Shown here piece by piece: positions 1 to 11,554 of a stretch of DNA of 64,000 nt. The first letter of the stretch is position 1; each line of letters starts with the position of its first letter. The notes beneath the pieces were generated by a model. The model ran no database searches. It saw only the letters and a list, made by a program, of their open reading frames with translations, and had not been told where the DNA came from. Source of the stretch: Odontocerum albicorne (taxonomy: Eukaryota; Arthropoda; Insecta; Trichoptera; Odontoceridae); NCBI GenBank assembly GCA_949825065.1, contig OX463847.1, positions 38,001,042-38,065,041 on the forward strand, written 5' to 3'. The translations under genes and the position numbers were made by a program.

Positions 1-1485
1 TTTCTTCTGTTTCTATTAATTTTTACTTTTGATTTTCCCCATTTTCTTTCACTTAGTGTTATCTTGTTTTTCTCGGTCATCCTGTACTATGACTGGCATT
101 CATGATTGTACCATAAATTTGTTCAGGCATTCTTTCATCCTCATTCGCTCAATATATAAAAATGACCTTAACGTGTTCACTTATTCCTACATGACACATC
201 AATTTATATCTCACATAGATATTTGATACTTACATATTTTAATTTTCATACATATTCTTCTCAGTTTACGTAATGTTTTAATTTTCTAGGTTCTTGTCAC
301 AAATTTTTCACGTCCTTGTTTAACCTTTAAATGGATGATTTTTTAAATTCACTTTAAAAAATATAATTATGGTGCATATTAACCTGTAGATAAAGCGAAA
401 AATAATTTTAAAAATCCCAATATATTTTTTACATTTTTTATTGAATAAAAATCATATGTTGCCGAAATGCATTAAGGAGTAAACAAAGTTTTATGTAGAT
501 TCATACAAAATTTGGTTTAAATACTCCTCTAGCTTTTCATTTGGTAAAATGTCTCTTTTTGCCATGCTGTAATACATTAAAAATCTATTTATTAGAACAT
601 ATAGTACATGGGAAAACGCCTCGTTATGCAACCATTATTCAAAATGGCGTAAATGCATGATGATGCAGATCTACACATATGAATTATCTTTGTTATTTCT
701 TTTATATGCATCATTGCAAAGCTTACCTTATTCGGAAGCCACATATATTTTAATTTTTTTGAAAAGTAACAAAATACTCAAAATATTTCATTTTGAAAAT
801 ACCTTATTTGACAGTGGTGCGGCGTCCCCTGTTTGATGGCTATTAATGAATTTTTTGAAGTAGGCAATGATATCTGACGAAAAAAATTGTCTAAAAAATT
901 ATTATCAGTTTGCATCTTAGATAAATCAATAATTCAAACATTCAATTTTAGTTCCTACTGTCATTTATAGATGTCAGAATAAACTGTTGCAGATATGCAT
1001 CCAGATGCATTTAAGGGTTAATTCCCAAAGATCAGTTTTGGTACAACACGCTATTGTGAATCATCCTTTTGCCAGATCTTGAAATTGCTTGATTTGAGAA
1101 TATGTTTTTAATAACGTTCTTAGATGATGGAAAGACGTGTTGAAAGGCAAGTTGCAATATGAAAAAAGTCGAATTATTAATAAACAAGAAAAAAAGTTGA
1201 AAGAATTTCATGATGATGATATCCGTAGCCTACTTGGTAATATGCCCGTTTACTAACCCGGTTAATCGGGTACGATTCACGTTTGTACCCAAATTTTTAA
1301 ACAGGGTATCAGTATGGTTTTCTATTCAAGCATATTTAACATATTTCTGGTTTGTTGAAAAAAATTTACACGTGGCGAAAAAACTGTCAGGTCATAATAT
1401 GTATATACACGTATGTTCATTCTGTGTATTCTAAAATAAAAATTGAGTGAATTTCGACCTTACCGTTAAATGTCGACAAAATAAT
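1..1485. other. A/T-rich intergenic DNA, nothing identified
   Basis: No open frame with recognisable protein similarity, no terminal inverted repeats and no tandem array seen. Short open frames here are of the length expected by chance. Confidence 0.6.
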
Positions 1486-1486
1486 C

Positions 1487-1640
1487 TCTATGGTCTTAAG
1501 GATAAGACACATGTCTTTCAACCGGAGGTTTACGGGTTTAATTCCTGATGGAACCCATATATTTATTATGTTGTAGCAGTAGATAGGTCCACCCGCCTGG
1601 CCGGGCGCATTCCATGTTAGAGTCTATGGATTCTAATTTC
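1487..1640 (+). repeat. SINE, tRNA-derived head (partial)
   Basis: The stretch contains a tRNA-like head with an A-box-like part (tggtcttaaggataaga) and a B-box-like part (cgggtttaattcc). It is recognisable by comparison with fuller copies at 7897, 21041, 26518 and 58040. The 3' LINE-like tail is missing or too diverged to see. Confidence 0.55.
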
Positions 1641-1854
1641 AACAAGAGTGACATTTTGTTTTTGATACATATTACAATTTTGACAGATGTTGTATTTTAT
1701 TTCATTCGGTAAAAGATATTTTTAGATAAATGTTGAATAATTGAGATATTTGTTTCATTATGGATAACTCTCCTAAAATGTGTTAAGTGTAAGTCTGATT
1801 TTCTCTTAAGACATTTTTAATACATTTTTTATATAGGTATTTAAATATTTTCCT

Positions 1855-2560
1855 GACGGCAATCTCTTCCAACCAACCAGACGAAAGTCAACAAAGGAAA
1901 TAACATGACTACAAAATTCACAAACAATATACATAATGAAAATAAAAGTGAGATTTCATAAATCAAAGAAAAAAGAAAGGACGATGGAGAAGAAAGGAAA
2001 ACCTGGAATGAAATACGTAACATTATTGATTTGAAATTATATTTTTCAGTCGCTTTATAAAATATGTCAGTGATGGAGCGAGTCTTGGTAACTGGTTCCA
2101 GAGTATCACTGCATGGATAGTAAAGGACGACTTAAAAAAGCGGTAAACTGGAAAATGCAAAAAACAATTCCGCATTAGCGTAGCGCTAGTCAATGATGCT
2201 GAAATATGCTGAATACTTTGTGATAAGAAAGATGGCGGAACAGTAAAATATGTAATACAATAGCGTTAATATTTGCACATTGCATCTATTCAACCAGTTC
2301 AGTTCCCATAAATATGAAGTGACATGAACGTCAGTTAAAAAATAAATCTCAGACGAACATTTTGAAGACGCTGTAATTTGTCCAGATGTTCCTTTATAAT
2401 ATCCAAATAACATATGTCCTCATAATCCAAAATCGAAAAGAACAGATATTGCACGAGCAAAATATTGATTTAAGTAGGCAGGAATCTTTGCAACACTTTA
2501 AAGGAATGAACGCTGAAGAAGATCCTTCGTCTCTCACTTTGTAAATCCTGCACATTGGGA
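1855..2560 (-). mobile_element. CR1/Jockey-type LINE fragment, 3' end
   Basis: Read on the minus strand, the stretch encodes the C-terminal region of a non-LTR retrotransposon reverse transcriptase. A DYEDICYLD-like segment is followed by LQRLQNVRLRFIF, and near the end there is a diverged counterpart of the usual RLWN-LP segment. Frameshifts and stops break it into at least three frames. The 3' end, at low coordinates, holds the tail motif ggttggaagagattgcc that is also found on SINEs in this window. It is a dead 5'-truncated insertion. CR1 and Jockey clades cannot be separated by eye. Confidence 0.65.
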
Positions 2561-2564
2561 TTCT

Positions 2565-3315
2565 TCCTCTTGTGTGTCGTCCTTCACACGCCTCAAGTAA
2601 CTACAAACCTTTTCAAACTGCCAATTGGCTATGAGCAATGTGCACAAAAAACTAGACGACTCGTAGAAGGTATATGTGTCAAATATCTGTCGGTGATTCT
2701 TAGTAGTTCTTCGATAATGGAGGTGACATTTAAGTAAAGGAATAAGGTCAATATAGAAAATATTAGTCGACAGTTAACCATAGTCAAGTACGATATTTAA
2801 AATATTTTAAATAAATCCTAAAGTAATATGTTGAATAGTGTGGGAAATAGAATTAAAAACCGATTTTACAATTCAACATTGTATACTGACAGAACGGGAT
2901 TTATACAAGCTTACGTAGAAATCCTATACAGAGACAAATTCATTAGTCTCGGACTGGACGGGAATATATTGTAGGTTGGAGTGAGCGCACTGGGGACTCA
3001 AATGAAAAATCAACGTTTTGTTTTGTATTCTGAATAAACTTTTCAAGCGGGTACAGTCCGTCCTTGAAAAAAGTTAAAAAACAAAAAAAAACTGGAAAGT
3101 TATTCCATTTAAAAAAATATAATTTGTTCATTATCAAACAAATTACCATATCTTTGTTGTTTATTCTCAACTAACAATATATGTGAGACCCATTTTCTTA
3201 GCTTTCATGATTTTTCCAATTTGATGCAAATGTTTACGAATTATTCAATCGCTGACTTGAAATATTTTGAAAATTTTATTTTCAATAACAATACGTAATT
3301 CTTTATTTTTAATAA
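2565..3315. other. No feature identified
   Basis: A/T-rich sequence with no recognised element or gene. Confidence 0.5.
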
Positions 3316-3317
3316 CC

Positions 3318-4236
3318 TCAACGGGGTGAATCTTTAAGTGATTCATCACCAGAAGAAACAAATTAAACCCCTTATTTCAGTACATCATTTCACCACATCT
3401 TCTCTAAATGGCATACGTATCAAAGATCGTCCCGAACCGGGCGAATCTTTAAGTGATTCATCACCAGAAGAAAAAAATTTAAATCCCTTCTTTCATTACA
3501 TCATTTCACCACATCTTCTCCAAATGGCATACGTATCAACGATCGTCCCGAACGGGGCGAATCTTTAAGTGATTCATCACCAGAAGAAACAAATTTAAAC
3601 CCCTTCTTTCAGTACATAATTTCACCAAATCTTCTCCAAATGGCATACGTATCAAAGATCGTCCTGAACGGGGCGAATCTTAAAGTGATTCATCACCAGA
3701 AGAAAAAAAATTAAACCCCTTCTTTCAGTACATAATTTCACCACATCTTCTCCAAATGGCATACGTATCAAAGATCGTCATGAACCGGGCGAATCTTTAA
3801 GTGATTCATCACCAGAAGAAAAAAAATTAAACCCCTTCTTTCAGTACATAATTTCACCACATCTTTTCCAAATGGCATACGTATCAAAGATCGTCCTGAA
3901 CCTGGCGAATCTTTAAGTGATTCATCACCAGAAGAAAACAATTTAAACCACTTCTTTCAGTACATCATTTCACCACATCTTCTCCAAATGGCATACGTAT
4001 CAAAGATCGTCCTGAATGGGGCGAATCTTTAAGTGATTCATCACCAGAAGAAAAAAAATTAAACCCCTTCTTTCAGTACATCATTTCACCACATCTTCTC
4101 CAAATGGCATACGTATCAAAGATCGTCCTGAACGGGGCGAATCTTTGAGTGATTCATCACCAGAAAAAAAAATGTATGCCACTTCTTTCAGTACATCGTT
4201 TCACCACATCTTCTCCAAATGGCATACATATCAACA
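3318..4236. repeat. Tandem array, 116-bp unit, 8 copies
   Basis: The segment gaatctttaagtgattcatc recurs at 3328, 3443, 3559, 3675, 3791, 3907, 4023 and 4139, a spacing of 115-116 bp. Copies are highly similar and differ mainly in an A-run after ccagaaga and in point changes. The unit is not a multiple of three, so it is not a coding repeat. The array ends in a shortened last copy. It is satellite-like and its function is unknown. Confidence 0.95.
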
Positions 4237-4239
4237 ACA

Positions 4240-4790
4240 TGCTTCTGCAGTTTTTAAACCTAGTTTAAATACATAAAGAAAATATGCTCCAATTACATTA
4301 CATTAAACTGAAATTTTAACAAGGTTTTAAAATCACAATACTAAAGTTCAAAACCACAACCAAATCAATGCATATCGATTAACTGATGCATATATGTTAT
4401 GTGTTAAATTATGCTTATAAAATTTTAAAGTCACTACAAGATCAGTCACAGCAATATCAAAGTCGTTGCAGCAAACTGGATTGAATAACGCACGTTTTTT
4501 TGGTTTCCTAATATTTATTTTCATTTTTACATGAATTTGAGACAAAATTTTTTAATTTAATTTTAAGTATACATTATTTCAAGTGTCGCGAACGGATTGA
4601 TTTTAAACTTTGTCTATTTTATTCAAGCTTCTTAATGAATGTCTTCATTATGAAAATGTGAACTAAAAACTAACAATGCAAAATTTATACAAGTTAACTT
4701 AGATTCATGTCAAGATCTTTTTTAGGGTGTACATTAAACATTCAAATACTTTTTTGTTAGTGAAGGGAAATATTGTAAATCGAGCCGTCT
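4240..4790. other. No feature identified
   Basis: Low-complexity A/T-rich sequence. No gene or element recognised. Confidence 0.5.
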
Positions 4791-4792
4791 TC

Positions 4793-4970
4793 ACGTGTAT
4801 AAAATATTTTTTCGTTGTATACAATACAAATTTATGAACTTATCGCCTTATGGCAATATCTTTCCACCAACCAAAAATACGTTGAATGTGAACTCTTTCG
4901 TTGTGTGTAATTCAACCTAGTGGGCTTAATGTTACGTGACAATTTCTTCAAATCAACCAAAAATATGTTA
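4793..4970 (-). repeat. Two consecutive SINE tail copies
   Basis: Two adjacent minus-strand copies of the SINE 3' tail lie at about 4822-4880 and 4889-4965. The first has the reverse complement of tgtatacaacgaaa and a ggcaatatctttcc part. The second repeats the same order with more divergence. tRNA-like heads are absent, so both are truncated. Confidence 0.6.
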
Positions 4971-5345
4971 ATGTGGTCTCAAGTAAAAAATCAAGTTCGA
5001 GCTTTATTGAAAATAAAATTTCTGCGCAGCCCCGGGGTCACAATGCAGACGTCTTATGAATTAAATGACACAGATTGTCATGCATGTCAAGAGGTTACCA
5101 GTCGATCTAGATTTTATATTATAGTGATGCTCGACACTATCGAGGATTTCAGGTCAGGTGGATGAGCACTCTCAGAAGAATTCACTCATAAAACCTTTCA
5201 GTTGCTTTCCTTATAGTTCAGAATTGCTCTACACAGAATCAGTTTGTTATCCTACCAAACTTATCATTTTTGGATGTGAGAAAAACACAAAATAACTGCT
5301 TTTTTTTTTTCAAAAAACGTTATAACATTGTTTCAGAACATGACA
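4971..5345. other. No feature identified
   Basis: Flank of the mariner insertion. A short open frame at 4920-5165 has no recognisable motif. Confidence 0.45.
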
Positions 5346-5347
5346 TA

Positions 5348-6413
5348 CTAGGTTAGTCAAAAAGTTTTGAAAGCGGAAATGAAAATACATTTTTTTGGGG
5401 GTGAAATCACTTTTATTGCTCAGTATAGTCTCCCATAAGATCAATACACTTGGTCCAACGATCTTCCAACTTTGTTTTGTCCCATCACGGAAGTGACTTT
5501 CTGGAAGGCCTGCAAAATACTCCTCTACGACGGCTATAACCTCTTCGTTTGATGAAAAATGCTTTCCACGAAGGAATTTTTTGAGGTGTGAGAACAACCA
5601 GAAGTCAGAGGGAGCTAAATCTGGCGAATAGGGTGGATGTTGCAACAATTCGTACCCCAGTTCACTGATTTTCGCGATGGTTTTTTGAGCTGTGTGAGCA
5701 GGTGCATTGTCTTGATGAAAAATGATTTTTTTCTTCTGCAAACCGGGTCTTTTTTCACATTTTTTTTATCCAACTGGTCCAAAAGGTCACAATAATAATC
5801 AGCGTTGATTGTCTTACCAGTTTGGAGATAGTCTATCAATGAAATTCCTTTTGCATCCCAAAAAACTGACGCTAACACCTTCTTGGCCGATTTCTGGACA
5901 CGAACTCGCTTCGGAGCCAAAGTGCCTGGTTCACACCACTCCTTAGCCTCTTGTTTTGATTCAGGATCATGGTGGTAGACCCAAGTCTCATCCATAGTGA
6001 TGAATCGACGCAGAAAATCCTTTTTATCCTTTCGAAATTGCTCCAAATGTTCTTCAGAAAGTCGCATTCGAACGTGTTTTTGTTGCATTGTTAGCAAATG
6101 CGGCACCCATTGTGCACACAGTTTTTTGAAACCCAAAACTTCAGCCAAAATATGCCATGTTGTTCCATGTGAGATGCCTATGGTGTCAGCTATCACATCC
6201 ACAGTCGATCGATGATCTTCCAAAACCATATCCTGTATTTTAAAAACACTGACACGTCAACTTCAAATGGCTTGTAAACAAAGAATGAATTGACAGATCG
6301 AAATGAAATTTTTAGTAAGTTCTTATGAAAGATGAAATATTAAAATGGCGTAGAAGTTTTGGTTTTTCTACTGCTCCATAAATGTCGCTTTCAAAACTTT
6401 TTGACTAACCTAG
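5348..6413 (-). mobile_element. mariner element, internally deleted, perfect TIRs
   Basis: Perfect 28-bp terminal inverted repeats lie at 5348-5375 and 6386-6413, beginning ctaggttagtcaaaaagttt. They are flanked by the TA target duplication (5346-5347 and 6414-6415) typical of Tc1/mariner. Total length is 1066 bp, shorter than the usual about 1.3 kb, because the region coding the N-terminal DNA-binding domain is missing. Transposase reads on the minus strand. The perfect TIRs mean it could still be mobilised in trans. Confidence 0.92.
5413..6229 (-). pseudogene. mariner DD34D transposase, truncated and frameshifted
   Basis: The product would be the cut-and-paste transposase of the surrounding element. 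The recognisable part starts in the second helix-turn-helix (TVDVIADTIGISHGT), then shows WVPHLL, the first catalytic Asp in TMDETW, the second in HQDNAPAH, and the third in YSPDLAPSDFW, 34 residues after the second. A frameshift near 5742 separates the first and second Asp. Another near 5470 shifts the last 20 or so codons, whose original frame ends at the stop at 5413-5415. About the first 80 residues are absent compared with the roughly 345-residue family norm. It cannot make active enzyme. Confidence 0.88.
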
Positions 6414-6415
6414 TA

Positions 6416-7555
6416 AATAATACATATCAAATAACGTGTTTATTTGAACTTCTAAGGTATAAAAGTACTTCAAAAATGTTTGGTCAATGTTTGGATGCAT
6501 TTCTCAGAAAAAATATCTAGAAAATACAAAGGCGTATAAAAATAGCCCACAAAGTAATTAGTAGGTATGTTACAAGTTAACAGTTCATGTTATGCCACTG
6601 AGGCAAACGGCTTTACGACTTTATAAATGTTTAATGTTATAAAAAGTAAAAGGTCTAAACATAATCTCTCTTTTGTTTTTATGTTTATTTGAAATAAAAT
6701 TTATTTTCGTGTATTTTGTTCACCTTCTTATTTAATTTTATGATTTTATATGGCTTATGTTGCATTGCACATCCCTTCACAGCGAGTGAAATAAATTATC
6801 AGTATCATATATGAAAAAAATATTTAAGTGTATGAATAACCCAACACTTTATCAACAAGTAAGAAAAGGTGTACTGTATTTTAGTGACACTGGTCACAAA
6901 TTTTTCGGACCAACCTTTAAATTTCAACGATTCAAGTTTATTTTTATGGGGATCTGTAATAAAACAACGGCAGGAAATAGCAGTATTGTTTCCTAACTGA
7001 GCAATTTTATCCCTTACTCCAGTGAGTGGCCATGGACTCATTTCCAAGTGTGTTTGCACTTTGATTTTATCTACAATGTTTGTTTTTCAGAAAATATGGT
7101 GTATTTTTGCAGTTCAATATGTTTTTGTCCTAGATACGAGTATATGAGTTGATTAAAATCAATGCCGCATTTAGGTTTTTCGTAACGTTGCAAAGAGTAA
7201 ATATTTTATGTTCTTTGAGCTAACAGGCAAACACGATCCTAGGCCTACTTAAATAACAAGAAAAAAAACTTAACATAAATCAATTCAACAATATGTAACG
7301 TAATGATAATATGTAGACTTAAAAAAGACTACATTGGTTTGAAATACGGCTCTGCTACTGAGAAGAGTGGAATTGCTTTTTTTGAGATAACATTCACCAA
7401 ATTGTGGTTCAAAATTAGTACTCTCTATCATCAAAATTTATTGCAAATTTTCATTTGTTAATGCTGATCTGTATTGAGATTTGACGTATTTCATATTTGA
7501 AAAATAATAGCGATTCGCGTGGTAATAGAGATGCTGCCGAATTATAACTGCGTGA
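6416..7555. other. No feature identified
   Basis: A/T-rich sequence with scattered short chance open frames. No motif, repeat array or TIR pair recognised. Confidence 0.5.
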
Positions 7556-7557
7556 TT

Positions 7558-7768
7558 TCACAGCAGAGGCCACCGAATTTGAAACTGTAGGAGCGCCACA
7601 TACGGACGTATTTTGTCACTCTTTAATTCGGCGTTCGGCCGTTCCGTTTTAATGCGAACTTTAAAATTTAAAAAAAACTTTAAATTGTAAAATCCATTCT
7701 TAGCTCGCAGGCTATACAAAAAGAGGCGGTGGGCAGATTTGACCCGCGGGCCGTAGTTTGCCATCCCC
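7558..7768 (-). mobile_element. hAT-type transposon end fragment
   Basis: The right edge, read on the minus strand, begins caggggatggcaaactacgg and continues ccgcgggtc. This resembles the conserved terminus of many hAT elements (CAGGG-TGGCAAACT-CGGCCCGCGGG). No matching opposite terminus or 8-bp duplication could be located, so this is a single-ended or decayed copy. It contains no transposase. Confidence 0.5.
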
Positions 7769-7896
7769 TGAACTACTGTAAACCAGAAATAAGAAATTTC
7801 TTAAAACGAAAAATAAAGGAGAGATTTTAGTTTGGTTTTTCCTGGTCACCACTCCTAATTTTTCCCACCGTCTTTAATTGCTCATACTCTTAAACT

Positions 7897-8745
7897 GTAG
7901 AACCAGTGGTCTAGTTGGTAAGATACCTGTCTCCCAGCCCGGAGGTTACGGGATCAAATTCCGCTGGAAACAGTTTTAAACAAAACAGGATTCTAATCTA
8001 GTTTTCAATTAAGGCCTCTTTAACCTTTCCTTCCCGGTGTTGGGTATCTTCTACACGTTGCTTCAAATAACCATCAATATCTCTATAAATATAATAAATA
8101 CAAGGTTAAGATTTTAAATATTCCTCCATAATATATTTACGCATTGATTTAAAAAATAATATTAATAATAATCAGAATTTATCGACTACATCGTAAGTAT
8201 TTTCTGAATATCGGAAACAAATTCGCATTTAAACGCTGTGAGTGCCTCGATCTTGGGTCTTGACGATAGGTGAAAAGTATGCGGGAAGCGCGACACTATA
8301 TTCGCATCTCACTTTTGCATACGTCACTGAATAGCGAGGAGCGCAATTGTCCCAACCTCGCAAGTATAAGCCACGCCCGAGTTAGCCACCAACCTTGCCG
8401 CGCCGCAGTAGCTGTTGGGCTGGCAACGAGACTAGATCTACGCCCGTTCCGTGAGCGTTGCCAGATGGTTTTTTAATGTTTTCAGCAAATAAATCTCAAT
8501 TTTTATAATTTTTAACTTCAATTATAATTAATTAAGGGGATTATCTATGAATGTTCTTATTTTTCTGATTTAAAATCGCTAATTTTTGATCGCGTACTTA
8601 CTACCCAACACCGGAACACGCGTTTCATTTTTATCACCGTAAGGGAAGGGTTAACATCTGTCCGATTGGCTGGAAGAGATTGTCACATAGTAAGACGCCC
8701 GCCAGGTTGTACTGTATACAACGAAAGTATAATGAATAAAACTAG
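7897..8745 (+). repeat. SINE (tRNA head plus LINE-like tail) split by a TTAA element
   Basis: The head (about 7900-7965) has the tRNA-like pattern ggtctagttggtaagat ... gggatcaaattcc. The body continues to aaggcctctt, is interrupted by the element at 8034-8650, and resumes at catctgtccgattggctggaagagattg. It ends in the tail gttgtactgtatacaacgaa. This is one of two SINE copies here interrupted at the same internal TTAA; the other is at 58040-58890. Confidence 0.75.
8034..8650 (+). mobile_element. piggyBac-type non-autonomous TTAA element, copy 1
   Basis: 617 bp between two TTAA tetranucleotides (8030-8033 and 8651-8654). The ends are related inverted repeats: cctttccttcccggtg on the left and the reverse complement of caccgtaagggaaggg on the right, with a second inverted motif ccggtgttgggta further in. 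TTAA duplication with C-rich ends is the signature of piggyBac-type transposition. No transposase is encoded; the open frame at 8270-8476 shows no known motif. Copies 2 and 3 are at 40822 and 58173. Confidence 0.8.
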
Positions 8746-8764
8746 CTAATGAATAAATCTAGCC

Positions 8765-9015
8765 TCTAGGATCCTAACGCAGTAACTCCCTCATAGGAAA
8801 GTGTAAGGCCCAGTAAGATGGCTTGACGCAGCAACCCCTCATACGAGAGAATATATCTAGTCAATTAGCTCGACGCAACAACCCCTCATTAGAAAATATA
8901 GCGCGTAGTTAGCTGGCTTTATGCAGGAACCCCTCATACGTGAGTGTAAAGCCTAGTCAACTGGCTTAATACAGCAACTTTGAGAGCGTTGTAAGGCCTA
9001 GTTGACTGATTTTAC
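8765..9015. repeat. Degenerate tandem repeat, about 58-bp unit
   Basis: Five diverged copies share the order gacgcagcaacccctcatac - gagtgtaaggcctagt - aactggctt. Copies begin near 8775, 8832, 8888, 8930 and 8985. Divergence is high, suggesting an old array. Confidence 0.65.
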
Positions 9016-9375
9016 CTGATCATTTTTGTCCCGCACAGGACAAAAAATACGATAGAGGCGGTCTACAAAACAAAATTCTTGCTAACATTTGATACTTCAT
9101 ACATAAATCACACTATTACGATGTTTTCGACTCGGGGTACGCATAGAGAACAGAGTCTTAGAATTTCTTATTTCGACACATATAGTTCGCTTGTTTTACA
9201 TATGACAATTATACGAGGGTCATCCAGAAACTAAGATTACAAGGGCTCCTGAGGCCGGGGGAAATTTTCCGTTTCAAAGTTGATGCAACTGGCGAGTAGG
9301 AGGGATCCTAACGCTCAGTTTGTTTGGTTCTGCGTGTTTGTCGGCGATTTTGTTCAGTCACAGTAAATTCTTTCA

Positions 9376-10282
9376 ATGGAGAGGTCGTCGTGCGCTCCCG
9401 CCAACTCTCGTCCGTGCGAGACCCGCGCGGTCATCAGTTTTTTTACTTTGCAGAACAATACCGCCACGAATATCCATCGAAAGCTCGTGGAAGTGTATGG
9501 TAGTGATGTGATGAGTCGACAATATTTTTATTTATTTATTTTTTCAAAACAGGCTTAGCCCAATTACTTTGAAAATACAAAACATCAAAAAAGAAGAAAA
9601 ATTACATAGAGGAAAAAAAATAAGTTAAAAAATTATATAAAATAAAAAATAATGCATATGCATACAAACGAGTATATACACACAAACATATTACACACAT
9701 ATATTCACAGTCATTTAGGTGTGTTGATGAGTGCCTTCTAACGCGCTCAATCTAAGAAGAAAATTTGTCACGAAGTGGGTTAGGTTGTTCAGAAAAGGTC
9801 GTACTGATACTCACGACGAGGCAAGGCAGTGATTTTTGAAGAATTTGTGCAAAAAATTGAAGAACAAGTGCGAAATTACCGCCGTGTGACGCTTGACGAC
9901 CTTTACGAAGAATTTCCTGACATTTTTCGAAGTTTCTTTGGTAATATTGTGTCGGTAAAACTTGGTTACAAGAAGTTGTGTGCTAGATGGGTGCCCAGAA
10001 TGCTCACACCGGAGCACCGTCAAAATCGCGTGACCGCCGCGCGTGAATTTTTGGATCGTTTTGCACAGGAGGGAGAAGCTTTTCTGAACTCTATCGTGAC
10101 GGGAAATAAGACGTGGGTGTGTCACTACACTCCAACAATTTTCCAACAATCAGGAGGTCGAGGAAGCTGTGAAGAAGTGGCTGAAAGAGCTGGCGGTGGA
10201 GGTCTATGACACTGGCATACAAAAGCTAGTGCCCCGACTACATAAATGTCTCGATCTCTATGGCAATTACGTTGAAAAATAG
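9376..10282 (+). pseudogene. mariner transposase remnant, inactivated
   Basis: An N-terminal piece ends at VMSRQ near 9520. After a 250-bp insert the same protein resumes with KWVRLFRKGRTDTHDEARQ (from about 9775), hits a stop, then continues in another frame through GYKKLCARWVPRML (WVPHXL motif, H changed to R). The expected catalytic block TGDETW reads TGNKTW, so the first catalytic Asp is Asn. The middle of the gene, including the second and third Asp, is deleted. The C-terminal end (VKKWLKELAVEVYDTGIQKL) follows directly to the stop at 10280-10282. Confidence 0.85.
9521..9772. mobile_element. A/T-rich insertion nested in the mariner
   Basis: Sequence foreign to mariner separates codons that should be adjacent (SRQ and KWVRLF). 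It starts with atttttatttatttatttttt, as a minus-strand retroposon with an A-rich tail would. I see no clear target duplication and no protein. It may be a short LINE or SINE 3' fragment. Confidence 0.5.
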
Positions 10283-10379
10283 TTAAACATATTTGTGAAG
10301 TATCCTGTGAACTTCAATTAAATGAAAGCATTTTTCGATCCTAGATAACCTTACTTTCTGGATGACCCTCGTACATTGT

Positions 10380-10530
10380 CACCCCACGTATTCTTCTTAA
10401 TGCACGCATTTCGACAGCATTTATTCAACTCCTTTCAGTCTTTTTTCTCGTCCACGTTTCATTTCAATACATCAAAGATGATACAAAAATACTGTTGTGG
10501 ATTATTTATTATCTTAGCACATTTTTACAC
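10380..10530 (-). mobile_element. LINE reverse-transcriptase 3' fragment
   Basis: On the minus strand the sequence matches, with frameshifts, the SETWTRKKRLKGVE-like segment shared by the LINE pieces at 24940, 25780 and 40247 in this window. Too short and broken to assign to a clade. Confidence 0.5.
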
Positions 10531-10740
10531 TATCTAGTTTGAGTATACATTATTTCGTACCCCTTTGACTTTATTGCCCATCGCTACACTGTGTTTGTTA
10601 TATATTGTAACTCGTTCATTATGGGGAAAAAATACTACCCAAATAGCAGAATTCCAACCTTAATTGCTCCTTCCTTCAACCACATATTACATTTAATTTT
10701 CCTTTCACAATTTACTTTTATATTGCAATGATACACTCGT

Positions 10741-10897
10741 CAGTACCCGGTGGTATGTAATACACATCGTTTGTAGAGCGTCGTATCTGTCGCACGATGC
10801 GCTAACAGTCCGGTATCGTAATCACGATGCGGTTAGCGCATCGTACGACAACGATGACGCTCTACAAACGATGTGTATTACTTACCGCCGGGTACTG
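10741..10897. repeat. Foldback palindrome with 66-bp arms
   Basis: The left arm begins cagtacccggtggtatgtaa and the right arm is its near-perfect reverse complement ending ccgccgggtactg. The arms (about 10741-10806 and 10832-10897) flank a loop of about 25 bp. The sequence is markedly richer in CpG than its surroundings. It is probably a foldback MITE. It contains no gene. Confidence 0.9.
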
Positions 10898-11550
10898 TAC
10901 ATATATGATGCTAGTTATACTTAAATGATTAAGCCCTAGTAAAATGCAAGGGTAATAAATTCTATGAAATATTTGCCCCGAGGCAATTAAAGTTTTTTCT
11001 TATCTTAATAGTTTTATGAAGCAACATGACTCCGTTTATTGATCGAAATCACTCCAAGGCCGCTCCATTTTTAAGTTATTAATATTCAAAGCAAGTTTTT
11101 TTTCTTACTGACAGTTTGTTTCTGTTTTACTTTAAGAAATATTAATTAGAAGCGAGTAAAACTAATTCAACATTTCCTGTTAACAATTTTCAAGCATAAT
11201 TTATACCGTGACAAGGAAATATGGGTCCGGGAAAACGATGCTGAAGAAAATTGTCCTAAATTGGCCCATTTTAAAAAGAAGGCAATTTAGCAAAGAGAAT
11301 ATATATTCCCTAGAGGGTCCTGCGGAATATATATGGTAATGCCTCCGCGCAACACCAAGTGCCTTTGCCCTTGATAGTCGGACACGTGCCCAGACATCGC
11401 TTGGGACCCGCTTGATCTGATAAATTTGTTATATTTTTTCCAAGAATATTAGACGATTTATTTAAGACAGTATTTTCAAAGTTGTGTATTTTTTCAGCTC
11501 TTATCACCTTCAATTACCATTGAATAATTTTTAATAAGTCTTTTATTACT
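10898..11550. other. No feature identified
   Basis: Mostly A/T-rich. A slightly GC-richer patch at 11315-11420 has a 67-codon minus-strand open frame with no motif I recognise. Confidence 0.45.
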
Positions 11551-11554
11551 TTTT

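Larger units (their letters stand above)
9214..10371 (+). mobile_element. Decayed mariner element, second family
   Basis: Terminal inverted repeats start cgagggtcatccagaaa on the left (9214) and match in reverse complement up to 10371. TA dinucleotides flank at 9212-9213 and 10372-10373. The two TIRs differ from each other at a few positions. The TIR sequence is unlike those of the mariners at 5348 and 21838, so it is a third mariner lineage. The interior carries a broken transposase and an unrelated insert of about 250 bp. Confidence 0.85.

Noticed and set aside
7900..7975. Possible tRNA gene
   Set aside because: The A- and B-box-like patterns are present, but acceptor and anticodon stems do not form and the sequence continues into a SINE body and LINE-like tail.
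8270..8476. 68-codon frame in the TTAA element, also present in copy 3
   Set aside because: Its presence in two copies follows from shared ancestry of a non-coding element. No start context or domain supports a gene.
11310..11513. 67-codon minus-strand frame in a GC-richer patch
   Set aside because: No motif, splice signal pair or second exon could be identified. Left as undetermined sequence.
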